Shown: positions 30,462-41,094, counted from the stretch's first letter. The stretch: DNA of 64,000 nt from Tessaracoccus flavescens (GCF_001998865.1 NZ_CP019607.1:372001-436000); one strand, 5' to 3'. The notes: a model not told the origin generated them from the sequence alone. Translations and numbers: made by a program.

Positions 30462-32528
30462 ATGCGTCCAGTCGAAGACCTAACGCGCCAGGTGGCGCCG
30501 CTCGAGGTGATCTCGGAGTTCAAGCCGTCCGGCGACCAGCCGCGCGCCATTGACGAACTCGAGAAGCGGATCGGCTCGGGCGAGCAGGACGTCGTGCTGC
30601 TGGGTGCCACAGGCACGGGAAAGACCGCGACGGTGGCCTGGCTGGCCGAACGGCTGCAGCGCCCCATGCTCGTGATGCAGCCCAACAAGACGCTCGCGGC
30701 GCAGTTCGCCAACGAGCTGCGCGATCTCCTGCCGAACAACGCCATCGAGTACTTCGTCTCGTACTACGACTACTACCAGCCTGAGGCGTATCTCCCCCAG
30801 ACAGACACCTACATCGAGAAGGACTCCTCGCTGAACGAGGAGGTCGAGCGGATGCGCCACGCCGCGACCAGTTCGCTGTTGACCAGGCGCGACGTGATCG
30901 TCGTGGCGACCGTCTCCGCGATCTACGGCCTCGGCACACCCGAGGAGTACCTGCAGCAGCGCGTCACCCTCCGGGTGGGCGACGAGACGGACCGCGACGA
31001 CCTGCTGCGCCACCTCGTCGACATCCAGTACGCGCGCAACGACATCGGAGGCGGCCGCGGCACGTTCCGTGTGAAGGGCGACACCCTCGAGATCTTCCCG
31101 ATGTACGAGGAGAACGCGCTTCGGGTCGAGTTCTTCGGCGACGAGATCGAGCGGATCGCCACCATGCATCCCCTCACCGGCAACGTGATCCACGAGGAGC
31201 GCGAGGCCTACGTCTTTCCCGCCACGCACTACTCGGCGGGCGCGGAGCGGATGGAGCGCGCGATCGGGCGGATCGAGACCGAGCTCGCCGAGCGCCTCGC
31301 CCAGTTCGAGGCCGAGGGCAAGCTCCTCGAGGCCCAGCGGCTGCGGATGCGCACGAGCTACGACATCGAGATGATGCGCCAGATCGGCACCTGCTCCGGT
31401 ATCGAGAACTACTCGCGCCACATCGACGGCCGTGCCGCGGGCTCGGCACCGTCGTGCCTGCTCGACTACTTCCCCGAGGACTTCGTGCTCGTCGTCGACG
31501 AGTCCCACGTCACGATCCCGCAGATCGGCGGCATGTACGAGGGCGACGCCTCACGCAAGCGCACGCTCGTCGAGCACGGCTTCCGGCTGCCGAGCGCCAT
31601 CGACAACCGCCCCCTCAAGTTCGACGAGTTCGTCGATCGGATCGGCCAGACGGTCTACCTCTCCGCGACGCCCGGACCATACGAGATGGACCGTAGCGAC
31701 GGCTTCGTCGAGCAGATCATCCGCCCGACCGGGCTCGTCGACCCGGAGGTCGTGCTCAAGCCGACGAAGGGCCAGATCGACGACCTGATGGCCGAGGTGA
31801 AGCTCCGCGTCGAACGCAACGAGCGAGTGCTGGTGACGACCCTCACCAAGAAGATGGCCGAGGACCTCACCGACTACCTCATGGACCACGGCATCCGCAC
31901 CCGCTACCTGCACTCCGACATCGACACCATCCGGCGCATCGAACTGCTGCGTGAGCTGCGCCTTGGCGAGTACGACGTGCTGGTCGGCATCAACCTTCTG
32001 CGCGAGGGCCTCGACCTCCCCGAGGTGTCGCTCGTGGCCATCCTCGACGCGGACAAGGAGGGGTTCCTCCGCTCCGAGCGTTCCCTGATCCAGACCATCG
32101 GCCGAGCAGCGCGAAACGTGGCTGGCCAGGTGCACATGTACGCAGACAAGATCACCGACTCGATGGAGGCGGCGATCGGCGAGACGAACCGCCGCCGCGA
32201 CATCCAGGTCGCCTACAACCTCGAGCACGGCATCGACCCGCAGCCCCTGCGCAAGCGGATCGCTGACGTCTCCGACATGCTCGCCCGTGAGGACGCAGAC
32301 ACCGACGCGCTGCTCGACTCGGCGAAGACCACCGGAAAGGGCGGAAGGAAGAAGGGGCTCGACGCGTCTTCGCTGGCCCAGGAGGAGCTGGCGCAGTTGA
32401 TCGAGGACCTCACCAGCCAGATGCACCAGGCCGCGGCCGAGCTCCAGTTCGAGGTGGCGGCCCGTCACCGCGACGAGATCTCCGACCTGAAGAAGGAACT
32501 GCGCGGCATGATCGAGGCCAACAAGTAG
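30462..32528 (+). CDS. uvrB: Excinuclease ABC subunit B
   Basis: It is the damage-verifying helicase-like subunit that holds the lesion for UvrC. The protein has 688 residues. Walker A GATGTGKT is at 48-55, the beta-hairpin that pries the strands [10 protein letters not shown] at 101-110, DEXH-type [11 protein letters not shown], helicase motif [11 protein letters not shown], and a C-terminal UVR motif ([20 protein letters not shown]) that contacts UvrC. uvrA, uvrB and uvrC thus lie within 10 kb. Confidence 0.97.
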   Translation: MRPVEDLTRQVAPLEVISEFKPSGDQPRAIDELEKRIGSGEQDVVLLGATGTGKTATVAWLAERLQRPMLVMQPNKTLAAQFANELRDLLPNNAIEYFVSYYDYYQPEAYLPQTDTYIEKDSSLNEEVERMRHAATSSLLTRRDVIVVATVSAIYGLGTPEEYLQQRVTLRVGDETDRDDLLRHLVDIQYARNDIGGGRGTFRVKGDTLEIFPMYEENALRVEFFGDEIERIATMHPLTGNVIHEEREAYVFPATHYSAGAERMERAIGRIETELAERLAQFEAEGKLLEAQRLRMRTSYDIEMMRQIGTCSGIENYSRHIDGRAAGSAPSCLLDYFPEDFVLVVDESHVTIPQIGGMYEGDASRKRTLVEHGFRLPSAIDNRPLKFDEFVDRIGQTVYLSATPGPYEMDRSDGFVEQIIRPTGLVDPEVVLKPTKGQIDDLMAEVKLRVERNERVLVTTLTKKMAEDLTDYLMDHGIRTRYLHSDIDTIRRIELLRELRLGEYDVLVGINLLREGLDLPEVSLVAILDADKEGFLRSERSLIQTIGRAARNVAGQVHMYADKITDSMEAAIGETNRRRDIQVAYNLEHGIDPQPLRKRIADVSDMLAREDADTDALLDSAKTTGKGGRKKGLDASSLAQEELAQLIEDLTSQMHQAAAELQFEVAARHRDEISDLKKELRGMIEANK

Positions 32529-32554
32529 CGTTGTCAGCGCGTAGTCTTGCGCTC

Positions 32555-33097
32555 ATGGAGCAGCCGACCCCGCCCCCGTGGTGCGCCGAATCGGGGCCGC
32601 GCCGTCTCCGCCCTGTTGTGGGGTTCATCACGCAAGGCGACGACGGCCCAGGCAACATCGCACACGACGCGGTCGCGGCACGGCTCGACGACCTGGCTGA
32701 GCGGTTCGGGCAGCGCCTCGCCCGACTCGAGCGGGCCGGCCTCCCCGTTGCGGACAGTTCCGACTTCTGGCTGCGGTTGACGCTCGTCGACGGGGACGAT
32801 GAGGTGATCGGGTTTCCCTGGTACGACACGCTCGCCGAGATCGACCACTTCCTCGTCCATGTCCTGCAGGGCGTGAACTCCGGCGACAGCTGGTTCGACG
32901 AGGACCAGGGGTGGGAGCTGCACACCTGGTTCACTGCGTCGTCGCTCCACCTGCGCGAGGCCGTCACCGGCGTCAACGTCGTCACGGAAAGGGAGCCGTT
33001 CACGCTCCGCGCCGCCGCCCTCCGGGAAGAGGTGCCCGAGGCGATCGCCCTGCTCGCGGGGCGGCTGGGCAGCGACCCCTGGACGGGAGCGCGATGA
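32555..33097 (+). CDS. Hypothetical acidic soluble protein
   Basis: The protein has 180 residues from ATG 32555, 26 bases after uvrB. There is no signal or membrane segment. Recognisable stretches are GDDGPGNIAHDAVAARLDDL, SSDFWLRLTLVDGDDEVIGF, and aromatic WFDEDQGWELHTWF. No family is recognised. Its last four bases (ATGA) overlap the start of the next gene, so the pair is translationally coupled. Confidence 0.65.
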   Translation: MEQPTPPPWCAESGPRRLRPVVGFITQGDDGPGNIAHDAVAARLDDLAERFGQRLARLERAGLPVADSSDFWLRLTLVDGDDEVIGFPWYDTLAEIDHFLVHVLQGVNSGDSWFDEDQGWELHTWFTASSLHLREAVTGVNVVTEREPFTLRAAALREEVPEAIALLAGRLGSDPWTGAR

Positions 33098-33405
33098 GCA
33101 GCGTCGAGAAGATCCGGGCGGCCACCCTCGCCAGTCTCGCGAGGCGCTGGGTGACGGGCGAGGTCGGCTTCGGGCCGTCGACCACCCGGTTCGTCAACGA
33201 CACGGCTCGGCACCGCGTGGCCCTTGTCACCCATTTCGGTTCGGACCGGCTCCCCGCCACCCCGAGTCGCTCGGTCGTCGGCCACGACCTGGACCACTCA
33301 GGCGTTCTGCTCCCCGAGGCGCTCCGCTGGCTGTGGCGACCCGACCCGACGCCGGCCACCGACGACCGGGAGACCACGCTGGTGCGCCCGCTCGTCGTCA
33401 CCTGA
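33094..33405 (+). CDS. Hypothetical small protein coupled to the preceding gene
   Basis: The protein has 103 residues from ATG 33094 within the ATGA overlap. It starts MSSVEKIRAATLASLARRWV and ends TTLVRPLVVT. It has no membrane segment and no family is recognised. It is the last gene before the glycine riboswitch. Confidence 0.6.
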   Translation: MSSVEKIRAATLASLARRWVTGEVGFGPSTTRFVNDTARHRVALVTHFGSDRLPATPSRSVVGHDLDHSGVLLPEALRWLWRPDPTPATDDRETTLVRPLVVT

Positions 33406-33461
33406 GCCCGCACCTGCCACGCCCACCCCTCCCGCCGGCGCCCGCCGTCCGCTAGGCTGAC

Positions 33462-33620
33462 GCACGTCGACTCGGGAGAACCGGCCTCGCGCCGGTGCCG
33501 AAGGAGCAACCGCCCCGGAAACTCTCAGGCCCCAGGACCGCGCCGACGCTGGAACTCTGGAAAGAGGCCGCTGGCCCGCCGAAGGATACGAAGATCTCAG
33601 GCAACCGCGACAGAGGGGGC
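33462..33620 (+). ncRNA. Tandem glycine riboswitch
   Basis: Two glycine aptamers lie in tandem just before gcvT. Aptamer 1 has GACTCGGGAGAACCGGCC, GCCGAAGGAGCAA and CGGAAACTCTCAGGC. Aptamer 2 has ACTCTGGAAAGAGG, GCCGAAGGATACGAAG and ATCTCAGGCAACCG. The linker CCAGGACCGCG is short. A -10-like TAGGCT at 33453-33458 would start transcription near the first aptamer. Glycine binding normally turns on cleavage-system expression. Confidence 0.93.
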
Positions 33621-33625
33621 TTAGG

Positions 33626-34777
33626 GTGGAAACGCCCGACAGCGCCGTGCGCGGCAGAAGGGGTCCATCGATGGCGATCACCGCACTTCATCCACTGCAC
33701 CGGGAACTCGGTGCCCGGCTCGTCGACTTCGCAGGCTGGGAGTTGCCCGTCCAGTTCGCGGGCATCATCGCCGAGCACCAGCACACCCGCAGCCACGCGT
33801 CACTGTTCGACGTGTCCCACATGGGGCAGGTGCTCGTAACCCCCCTGTCTGGTGATCTCGCCGACGCGGCGGCCGCGCTCGAGAGCCTGATCCCGGCAAG
33901 CGCCGCGGGGCTGGCCGAGGGCAGGCAGCGCTACGGCCTGATCACGACCGACGACGGTGGCGTGGTCGACGACCTGATGTTCGCCAACCGCGGCGACCAC
34001 TTCCTGCTCGTGCTCAACGCGGCCCGCACGTCGGTCGACCTGGAGCGGCTGCGCGCCCTCGACGGCATCACGGTCGAGCACCTCACCGACCGGTCGCTGC
34101 TCGCGCTGCAGGGGCCGAGCGCCTCCGAGGCGCTGGCCACTCTCATCCCTGAGGTCGCCGACCTCACGTTCATGGACTCCGTGGCCCTGACCTGGGACGG
34201 CACTAAGGTGTGGGTCTCACGCTCCGGCTACACCGGCGAGGACGGTTTCGAGATCTCGGTGCCCAACGAGCGGGCGGTCGAGTTCGCCCGCGCCCTGCTC
34301 GCCCTCGACGCCGTCGCTCCGGCCGGTCTGGGCGCGCGCGACTCGCTGCGGCTCGAGGCGGGCATGCCGCTGTACGGGCACGAGCTGAGCGAACAGATCT
34401 CGCCGGTGGAGGCCGGGCTCGGCTGGGCGATCCCCAAGGTGCGTCGACCAGGCGGCTCACGCGCCGGAGGCTATCCGGGTTCGGCCACGATCGAGGACCA
34501 GCTCACCGACGGCCCCGCACGCGAACGTATCGGCCTGCGAATCGACGGGCGGGCCCCTGTCCGCGAGGGCGCCGCCGTCTTCGCCGACGAGGACGCCTCC
34601 GAGCCAATCGGCAGCGTCACCTCCGGCGGCTTCGCCGCCACGCTCGGTGGGCCGGTCGCCATGGCACTCGTCGAGACCGGCTCGGCCGGAGAACGCGTCT
34701 ACGCCGAGGTCCGCGGCAGGCGGGTCGCCGCCACCGTCACCCCCATGCCCTTCGTCCCGCACAACTACCACCGATAG
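33626..34777 (+). CDS. gcvT: Glycine cleavage system T protein (aminomethyltransferase)
   Basis: It transfers the methylene carbon from the aminomethyl-lipoyl H protein to tetrahydrofolate, releasing ammonia. The protein has up to 383 residues from GTG 33626; ATG 33671 (MAITALHPLHRELGARLVDF) is an alternative giving the usual length. Motifs are DVSHMGQVLVTP, RQRYGLITTDDGGVVDDLM (folate site), and GYTGEDGFEISVP. First gene after the riboswitch. Confidence 0.95.
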   Translation: METPDSAVRGRRGPSMAITALHPLHRELGARLVDFAGWELPVQFAGIIAEHQHTRSHASLFDVSHMGQVLVTPLSGDLADAAAALESLIPASAAGLAEGRQRYGLITTDDGGVVDDLMFANRGDHFLLVLNAARTSVDLERLRALDGITVEHLTDRSLLALQGPSASEALATLIPEVADLTFMDSVALTWDGTKVWVSRSGYTGEDGFEISVPNERAVEFARALLALDAVAPAGLGARDSLRLEAGMPLYGHELSEQISPVEAGLGWAIPKVRRPGGSRAGGYPGSATIEDQLTDGPARERIGLRIDGRAPVREGAAVFADEDASEPIGSVTSGGFAATLGGPVAMALVETGSAGERVYAEVRGRRVAATVTPMPFVPHNYHR

Positions 34778-34785
34778 GAACCGAC

Positions 34786-35145
34786 ATGCTGAAGTTCACC
34801 ACCGAGCACGAGTGGCTCGACCCCTCCGGCGATGACGTCGCCGTCGGCATCACCGACCACGCTGCGAGCGAACTCGGAGACATCGTGTTCGTCGAACTGC
34901 CCGAGGTCGGTGCCTCGGTGAGCAAGGGTGACGAGGTCGTCGCCATCGACTCCACGAAGGCCGCGAGCGGCATCACCACCCCCATCGACGGCGTGATCAC
35001 CGCAGTCAACGAGGAGCTGGCCGACACCCCCGAGTCGGTCAACGCCGACGCGATGGGCACGTGGTTCTTCCGGATCGACCCCACCGATCCCGCCCAGCTC
35101 GACGAGCTCATGGACGAGGCCGCCTACCGCGCCATGATCGGCTGA
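34786..35145 (+). CDS. gcvH: Glycine cleavage system H protein
   Basis: It is the lipoyl carrier that shuttles the aminomethyl group between P, T and L proteins. The protein has 119 residues from ATG 34786. The lipoylated Lys is in [19 protein letters not shown] (the family ESVKA site, here DSTKA). It lies eight bases after gcvT and four before gcvP. Confidence 0.96.
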   Translation: MLKFTTEHEWLDPSGDDVAVGITDHAASELGDIVFVELPEVGASVSKGDEVVAIDSTKAASGITTPIDGVITAVNEELADTPESVNADAMGTWFFRIDPTDPAQLDELMDEAAYRAMIG

Positions 35146-35149
35146 CCCT

Positions 35150-37981
35150 GTGCCGACGTGGGAGAAGGTCGCCTACGACCCTGACGATTTCGCCAACCGA
35201 CGCCACATCGGCCCCAGCCCTTCCGAGATGGAGAAGATGCTGGGCGCGCTGGGCGTCAACACCCTCGACCAGCTGATCGACCAGGCCGTGCCGGGAAGCC
35301 TTCGCCAGGGCGAGGACCTCGGCTGGGAGCCGATGACCGAGGGCGCAGTGCTCGACGAGCTGCGTCGGATCGGGTCCCGTAACCGAGTGCACACCTCGAT
35401 GATCGGCCAGGGCTACCACCAGACGATCACTCCCCCGGCCATCCAGCGCAACATCCTGGAGAACCCGGCCTGGTACACCGCCTACACGCCCTACCAGCCG
35501 GAGATCGCGCAGGGCAGGCTGGAGGCGCTGCTCAACTTCCAGACCATGGTCATCGACCTGACCGGTCTCGAGGTCGCGGGCGCCTCCCTGCTCGACGAGG
35601 CGACCGCGGCCGCCGAGGCCATGGTGATGGCGTACAACGCGGCGAAGGGCAAGCGGCAGCGCTTCTTCGTGGCCGACGACCTGCACCCGCAGGTGCGCGC
35701 CGTGCTCGCGACGAGGGCGGAGCCGTACGGCATCGACCTGGTCTCCGCTCCCGTCGACGGGGCCACCCCGGACGACACCTGGTTCGGGGCGATCGTTGCC
35801 TATCCCGGCACCCACGGCCACGTCCGCGACTACACCGACTTCATCACGCGGGTCCATGCCGCGGGCGCCCTCGCCATCGTCGACGCCGACCTGCTCAGCC
35901 TCTGCGTGCTGAAGGAACCCGGCGCGATGGGCGCCGACATCGCGATCGGTTCGGCGCAGCGCTTCGGCGTGCAGCCGGGCTACGGCGGCCCCCACGCCGC
36001 CTACCTCAGCTGCCGCGACCCGCTGAAGCGGATCATGCCCGGCCGACTGGTCGGCGTGTCACAGGACGCGGCGGGCAACCGCGCCTACCGCCTCGCCCTG
36101 CAGGCCCGCGAGCAGCACATCCGCCGCGAGCGGGCCACCTCCAACGTCTGCACAGCCCAGGCTCTGCTTGCCGTGATGGCCTCCTTCTACGCCGTGTTCC
36201 ACGGCCCGCTCGGGCTCAAGGCGATCGCCCAGCGCGTCCACCTGATGGCCGCGACGCTTGCTCAGGCACTGCGTGACGGCGGGGCCGTCGTCGAGCCTGA
36301 GGCGTTCTTCGACACCGTCACCGTGACGGTGGGAGTCGGCCAGGCGGGCATCATCGCGGCGGCCGAGCAGCGCGGCATCAACCTGAGGCGGGTGGGGCGC
36401 GACAAGGTCGGCATCTCCTGCGACGAGACCACGACGCTCGACGTGATCGGCCGCGTGCTCGACGCATTCGGCATCGAGCAGGGCGAGGCCCTCACCGAGA
36501 CCCCCTCGATCCCGGATGAGCTGCTGCGCGAGAGCGAGTACCTGACCCATCCGGTCTTCCACATGAACCGGGCCGAGTCGGAGATGATGCGCTACATGCG
36601 CCGCCTCAGCGACCGCGACCTCGCCCTCGACCGGGCGATGATCCCGCTCGGCTCGTGCACCATGAAGCTCAACGCCGCCGCGGAGATGATGGCCATCACC
36701 TGGCCGGAGTTCGCCTCCCTGCATCCCTACGCTCCACGCAACCAGGCCGAGGGCTACCGCGAGGTGATCGACGACCTCGAGGCAAAGCTGTGCCAGGTCA
36801 CCGGCTACGACGCCTTCTCCATGCAGCCCAACTCCGGAGCGCAGGGCGAGTACGCCGGCCTGATGACCATCCGCGCCTACCACCGCTCCCGGGAGGAGGA
36901 CCGCGACATCTGCCTGATCCCCACCTCAGCCCACGGCACCAACCCGGCCTCCGCGACGATGGCAGGCCTCAAGGTGGTGCCAGTGAAGTCGGCGGCCAAC
37001 GGCGACATCGACCTGGCGGACTTCGCCGCGAAGGCCGAGCAGGCAGGCGACCGGCTGGCCGCGGTGATGATCACCTACCCGTCCACGCACGGCGTCTTCG
37101 AGGAGACGGTGCGGCAGGTGTGCGACATCACCCACGAGCACGGCGGACAGGTCTATATCGACGGCGCCAACCTCAACGCCATGGTCGGCCTCGTCCGGCC
37201 GGGCGACCTCGGTGGCGACGTGAGCCACCTGAACCTGCACAAGACCTTCGCCATCCCGCACGGAGGCGGCGGCCCGGGCATGGGCCCCATCGGCGTCAAG
37301 GAACACCTCGCTGCGCACCTGCCCGGCGATCCGGGCTCCGGCGAGGAGGGCGCCGTCTCGGCCGCCCCCTTCGGCTCGGCCTCCGTGCTGTTGATCTCCT
37401 GGGCCTACGTCCGGCTGATGGGCGGCGCCGGCCTCACCCAGGCGACGCGGGTCGCGATCCTGAACGCCAACTACCTTGCCGTACGGCTGTCCGAGGCCTA
37501 TCCCATCCTCTACACCGGGGATCAGGGCAGGGTCGCGCACGAGTGCATCGTCGATCCCCGCTCCTTCGCGGAACACGGGGTGACGGTCGACGACATCGCC
37601 AAGCGCCTGATCGACCACGGCTTCCACGCCCCGACGATGTCGTGGCCGGTGCCTGGCACGCTGATGATCGAGCCGACCGAGTCGGAGCCGCTCGCCGAGC
37701 TGGAGCGCTTCTGCACCGCGATGCTCGACATCGCCCGCGAGGCAGGCGAGGTCGTCGACGGCACAGTCGCGGCCGAGGAGTCGCCGCTGCGCAGGGCCCC
37801 GCACACCACCGAGGACCTGGTCTCCGAGTGGGACCGCCCCTACACGCGCGAGGTGGGCTGCTTCCCACCTGGCGCTTTTCGGGTGGACAAGTACTGGCCG
37901 CCGGTCGGGCGGGTGGACAACGCGTACGGCGACCGCAACCTCGTCTGCTCCTGCCCGCCGTGGGAGGGCTCGGAGGCCTGA
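35150..37981 (+). CDS. gcvP: Glycine dehydrogenase (decarboxylating), P protein
   Basis: It is a PLP enzyme that decarboxylates glycine and loads the aminomethyl group on GcvH. The protein has 943 residues from GTG 35150. It is the single-chain form with fused N- and C-halves: [16 protein letters not shown] and [20 protein letters not shown] at the front, and [20 protein letters not shown] with the PLP Lys at about residue 700. The lipoamide dehydrogenase (L protein) gene is not here. A strong terminator follows. Confidence 0.97.
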   Translation: MPTWEKVAYDPDDFANRRHIGPSPSEMEKMLGALGVNTLDQLIDQAVPGSLRQGEDLGWEPMTEGAVLDELRRIGSRNRVHTSMIGQGYHQTITPPAIQRNILENPAWYTAYTPYQPEIAQGRLEALLNFQTMVIDLTGLEVAGASLLDEATAAAEAMVMAYNAAKGKRQRFFVADDLHPQVRAVLATRAEPYGIDLVSAPVDGATPDDTWFGAIVAYPGTHGHVRDYTDFITRVHAAGALAIVDADLLSLCVLKEPGAMGADIAIGSAQRFGVQPGYGGPHAAYLSCRDPLKRIMPGRLVGVSQDAAGNRAYRLALQAREQHIRRERATSNVCTAQALLAVMASFYAVFHGPLGLKAIAQRVHLMAATLAQALRDGGAVVEPEAFFDTVTVTVGVGQAGIIAAAEQRGINLRRVGRDKVGISCDETTTLDVIGRVLDAFGIEQGEALTETPSIPDELLRESEYLTHPVFHMNRAESEMMRYMRRLSDRDLALDRAMIPLGSCTMKLNAAAEMMAITWPEFASLHPYAPRNQAEGYREVIDDLEAKLCQVTGYDAFSMQPNSGAQGEYAGLMTIRAYHRSREEDRDICLIPTSAHGTNPASATMAGLKVVPVKSAANGDIDLADFAAKAEQAGDRLAAVMITYPSTHGVFEETVRQVCDITHEHGGQVYIDGANLNAMVGLVRPGDLGGDVSHLNLHKTFAIPHGGGGPGMGPIGVKEHLAAHLPGDPGSGEEGAVSAAPFGSASVLLISWAYVRLMGGAGLTQATRVAILNANYLAVRLSEAYPILYTGDQGRVAHECIVDPRSFAEHGVTVDDIAKRLIDHGFHAPTMSWPVPGTLMIEPTESEPLAELERFCTAMLDIAREAGEVVDGTVAAEESPLRRAPHTTEDLVSEWDRPYTREVGCFPPGAFRVDKYWPPVGRVDNAYGDRNLVCSCPPWEGSEA

Positions 37982-37990
37982 AAGCACCGA

Positions 37991-38016
37991 CGGACCGGGG
38001 CCCATGCCCCGGTCCG
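37991..38016 (+). terminator. Terminator of the gcv operon
   Basis: CGGACCGGGGC and GCCCCGGTCCG form an 11-bp perfect stem with a CCAT loop, ten bases past the gcvP stop. Confidence 0.75.
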
Positions 38017-38090
38017 CCGGTACCGCGACCTCCGGCTGGTCGACAGCCGGGTGCTCGACGGCGCGATCGCCTACCTGCGCTACCGCGTGG

Positions 38091-39599
38091 TCAGGCCCGA
38101 CGAAGGGTGACGCCAGCGAGCACTGCCGCCCCGATCATGAGCGCGACGCCGATCGCCGAGGTGACAACGACCCCCGAGTCGAAGGCCGCCCGCGCCGACT
38201 CGAGCAGCTCGGCTGCCGCCTCGGCGGGAAGCGACCGCGCGACGTCGCTCGCGCCACCCAGGGTCTCCCCCGCGGTGGCGGCCTGCTCGGCGGTGAGGCT
38301 CGTGGGAAGCGCGACGCCGCCGCGGTAGATGGCCGTGAGCAGGCCGCCGAGGACGGCGGTCCCCAGCACCGAGCCCACCTCATAGGCGGTCTCCGAGATC
38401 GCCGACGCGGCGCCCGCCTTCTCGGCCGGGACGCTGGAGAGGATCAGGTCGTTCGAGATCGTCTCGGCCGCGCCGACCCCGGCGCCGAGGAGGGCGAAGG
38501 CGATGAGCAGCCCGAGGTCGGAGCCCGTCTCGCCGCTCACCATGACGAGCGAATAGCCGACCGCGTTGAGCAGCAGCCCTGCGACCACCACCGTTCCCGG
38601 CCGCACCCGCCGGACCACCTTGACCACGAGCAGGCCCGCGATCACCGTCACCGCGAGCCCCGGCAGCAGCACGAGCCCCGCCTCGACCGGCGTCTTGCCT
38701 GAGACCAGTTGCAGGTGCTGGGAGACGAAGAACAGGAACCCGACCAGCGAGAAGACGCTGAGCAGGTTCGCCGCGACGGAGCCGCTGAACACCGGGTTGG
38801 CGAAGAGGCGCACGTCGAGCATCGGTGTGGCCCGGTTCAACTGACGCCGGACGAACCAGGTGCCTGCGACGAGCGCGAGCAGCAACGTCGCCGTGACCGT
38901 CGTCGTGAAGCCGTGGACGGCGACCGACTTGATGCTCCACACGAGGGCCGTCATGGCGGCGAGCACCAGAACGATGCTCAGCGGGTCGATCGGGCCCGGG
39001 TTCGGGTCCTTCGACTCGGGCAACAGCTTGAGCCCGGCCACGAGCAGGGGAAGCAGCAGCGGGATGGCGAGCAGGAAGACCGAACCCCACCAGAAGTGAT
39101 CGAGCAGGAAGCCGCCGACGATGGGGCCGAGCGCCGCGCCGCCGCTGAACCCGGCGGCCCAGATCGCGATCGCGATCCGGCGCTCCTGCGCGTCGATGAA
39201 GATGTTGCGAATCAGCGAGAGGGTCGCGGGCATCAGCATGGCGCCGAAGAAGCCCATGGCCGCGCGCGCAGCGATCAGCGCACCCGCGGTCGGGACGAAC
39301 GCCGCGATCGCGGAGATCACCGCGAAGCCGGTGGCCCCGATCAGCAGCATGCGGCGGCGGCCGAAGCGGTCGCCGAGGCTGCCCATCGGGACGAGGAGTC
39401 CGGCGAGCACAAGCGGGTAGACGTCGACGATCCAGAGCAGTTCGACACCGGTCGGGCGCAGCGCCTCCGAGATCATCGGCACTGCGAAGGCGAGCACGGT
39501 GTTGTCGATGGCGACGAGCAGCACCGGCAGCATGAGCACGGCGAGCGCGACCCACCGCAGCCTCGCCGAGGTCGGCGCGGTCAGTTCGGTGACTGTCAT
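38091..39599 (-). CDS. MFS drug exporter, DHA2 (14-helix) type
   Basis: The protein has 502 residues from ATG 39599 (MTVTELTAPTSARLRWVALA). It has about 14 hydrophobic segments. Motif A is MGSLGDRFGRRRMLLIGA, and the family motif near helix 1 is LLVAIDNTVLAFAVPMI, close to the LDxTVVNVALP signature of DHA2 exporters. Probably an export pump for cationic or other toxic compounds. It is divergent from a TetR gene 76 bases away with a palindromic operator between, the usual repressor-pump layout. Confidence 0.9.
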   Translation of the reverse strand: MTVTELTAPTSARLRWVALAVLMLPVLLVAIDNTVLAFAVPMISEALRPTGVELLWIVDVYPLVLAGLLVPMGSLGDRFGRRRMLLIGATGFAVISAIAAFVPTAGALIAARAAMGFFGAMLMPATLSLIRNIFIDAQERRIAIAIWAAGFSGGAALGPIVGGFLLDHFWWGSVFLLAIPLLLPLLVAGLKLLPESKDPNPGPIDPLSIVLVLAAMTALVWSIKSVAVHGFTTTVTATLLLALVAGTWFVRRQLNRATPMLDVRLFANPVFSGSVAANLLSVFSLVGFLFFVSQHLQLVSGKTPVEAGLVLLPGLAVTVIAGLLVVKVVRRVRPGTVVVAGLLLNAVGYSLVMVSGETGSDLGLLIAFALLGAGVGAAETISNDLILSSVPAEKAGAASAISETAYEVGSVLGTAVLGGLLTAIYRGGVALPTSLTAEQAATAGETLGGASDVARSLPAEAAAELLESARAAFDSGVVVTSAIGVALMIGAAVLAGVTLRRA

Positions 39600-39633
39600 G
39601 GATCCTCCTTCAGATAAAGCCTCCACGAGCTTA

Positions 39634-39647
39634 ACCGTCTAGACGGT
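39634..39647. promoter_or_regulatory. TetR-type operator between pump and repressor
   Basis: ACCGTCTAGACGGT is a 14-bp perfect palindrome in the middle of the 76-base divergent spacer. Its position suggests that it blocks both promoters. Confidence 0.75.
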
Positions 39648-39675
39648 ACAGTCCAAGTCGCGATAGGCTCCCGAC

Positions 39676-40200
39676 ATGTCTGCACGCGACCGGATCCTCG
39701 ACACGCTCGAGGCCATCCTGATCTCCGAGGGTGAGCGTGCCGCGACGCTGGACGCCGTCGCCGCACGGGCCGAGGTCTCCAAGGGAGGCCTGCTCTACCA
39801 CTTCCCCAACCGGGAGGCCCTGATCGGCGGCCTCGTCGGGCGGGCACGCAACTACGCCGCCGCCTACCGCGACGAGCTGCGCTCCTCGCCCGATGGCCCG
39901 ACACTCGCCTACATCCGGACCTCCGCGGAGACGAACACGGACTTCGACCGCACCCTGATCGCGCTGGGGCGGCTTGGCGGGGACCAGCACCCCGAGGCGG
40001 CATCCGCCCTACGCGCGGCGCAACAGGACTGGGTGGACCTGGTCCGCGAAGAGATCGGCGACGAGGCGACCGCCCGTGCGATCGTGCTGATGGGCGACGG
40101 TCTCTACTACAACGCCATGTTCCAGGACGCTCCCCCGCGTGACGTGGACGGACTGCTCAGGGTCGTCGAGGTGCTGAGGGCGAGCGTCAGTCGCGGCTGA
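39676..40200 (+). CDS. TetR-family transcriptional repressor
   Basis: The protein has 174 residues. The N-terminal helix-turn-helix is RDRILDTLEAILISEGERAA, then TLDAVAARAEVSKGGLLYHF and PNREAL (the usual K/R-GGLLYHFP form). The C-terminal ligand domain is short and related to the TetR_C_37-like type that starts around residue 80. It most likely represses itself and the adjacent MFS pump. Its last 14 bases overlap the end of coaE on the other strand. Confidence 0.92.
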   Translation: MSARDRILDTLEAILISEGERAATLDAVAARAEVSKGGLLYHFPNREALIGGLVGRARNYAAAYRDELRSSPDGPTLAYIRTSAETNTDFDRTLIALGRLGGDQHPEAASALRAAQQDWVDLVREEIGDEATARAIVLMGDGLYYNAMFQDAPPRDVDGLLRVVEVLRASVSRG

Positions 40201-40777
40201 TCTCCTCCCAGACCTCGCCCACGCGCGCGCGCGTCTCCTCTCGGGTTCCCGAGTTGTCGATCACGTGCGAGGCGACGGCGATCCGCTCGTCCCGCGGGGC
40301 CTGGGCGTGGATCCGCGCGAGGGCGTCCTCCTCGCTGAGCCCGTTGCGCTCGCCGAGCCGTTCCAGCTGGGTCTCGATCGGGACATCGACCACGATGATC
40401 CGGTCGAACCCGGCATGCAGCCCGGTCTCGACGAGGAGCGGGATCACCTGGATCACGCGAGCCCCCTCGGGGGCCGTCTCCTCCCGGCGTGTGGCTGCCT
40501 CCCGCACCAACGGGTGCACGATGGCGTTCAGATCGGCGCGGGCCTGCTCGTCCGCGAAGATGATCCTGCCCAACGCCGCGCGGTCAAGCGAGCCGTCCGG
40601 CTGGACAATGTCCTCCCCGAACCGCTCAACGACCCGCTCGAGCCCGGGGGTGCCGGGCTCAACGACCTCCTTTGCCAGCACGTCGGAGTCGACGATGGTG
40701 GCGCCGAGCGCAGCGAACTCGTCGGCCACGAAGGACTTGCCGGACGCAATGCCGCCGGTGAGCGCGATCCTCAACAT
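40187..40777 (-). CDS. coaE: Dephospho-CoA kinase
   Basis: It catalyses the last step of coenzyme A synthesis. The protein has 196 residues from ATG 40777 (MLRIALTGGIASGKSFVADE); the open frame runs to 40942 without similarity. The Walker A is GGIASGKS at 8-15, IVDSDVLAKEVVEPG carries the substrate-binding Asp, and VIPLLVETGLH is the family lid-adjacent motif. No C-terminal GrpB-like extension is seen. Confidence 0.96.
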   Translation of the reverse strand: MLRIALTGGIASGKSFVADEFAALGATIVDSDVLAKEVVEPGTPGLERVVERFGEDIVQPDGSLDRAALGRIIFADEQARADLNAIVHPLVREAATRREETAPEGARVIQVIPLLVETGLHAGFDRIIVVDVPIETQLERLGERNGLSEEDALARIHAQAPRDERIAVASHVIDNSGTREETRARVGEVWEEISRD

Positions 40778-40827
40778 GGGTAACAATCTAGCGGCGAACC
40801 TCAGAAGCCGTGGGCGGCGCACCCAGC

Positions 40828-41094
40828 TCAGCAGTTCGTCCTCGCGCAGTTCAGTCGAACTCGGGGCTCTGGGGTGACGAAGAGGTTGTCGATCAGGCTG
40901 GACGACAGGTCGCCGGACTCCCCGGTGCCAGTCCGCCGCCACCCGATCGCAGCGCTGTCGAAGCCGACCATCTCCTCGACGAACCAGGACTCGATGCCCC
41001 GCCGATCCGCGGCGAACGCATCGAGTGCGTCGTAGCGCCAGTACGCGGTGAGCTCAGGATCTGCCGGGGATTGTATCTTCAGCAGACAATACCC
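40828..41094 (-). pseudogene. 5'-truncated ORF between rpsA and coaE
   Basis: The minus-strand frame is open for 89 codons between TGA at 41097-41095 and TGA at 40830-40828, with no ATG or GTG near the beginning. It reads as a well-formed protein end (SPADPELTAYWRYDALDAFA, GIESWFVEEMVGFDSAAIGW, SLIDNLFVTPE). After FVTPE another frame (SSTELREDELLSWVRRPRLL) looks as good, so a frameshift is possible too. The family is not recognised. The rest of 40778-41132 holds nothing else. Confidence 0.45.

Noticed and set aside
38017..38110. Rightward protein-like tail (RYRDLRLVDSRVLDGAIAYL...) after the gcv terminator
   Set aside because: About 30 codons without a start that overlap the MFS gene end; possibly a gene remnant but not supportable.
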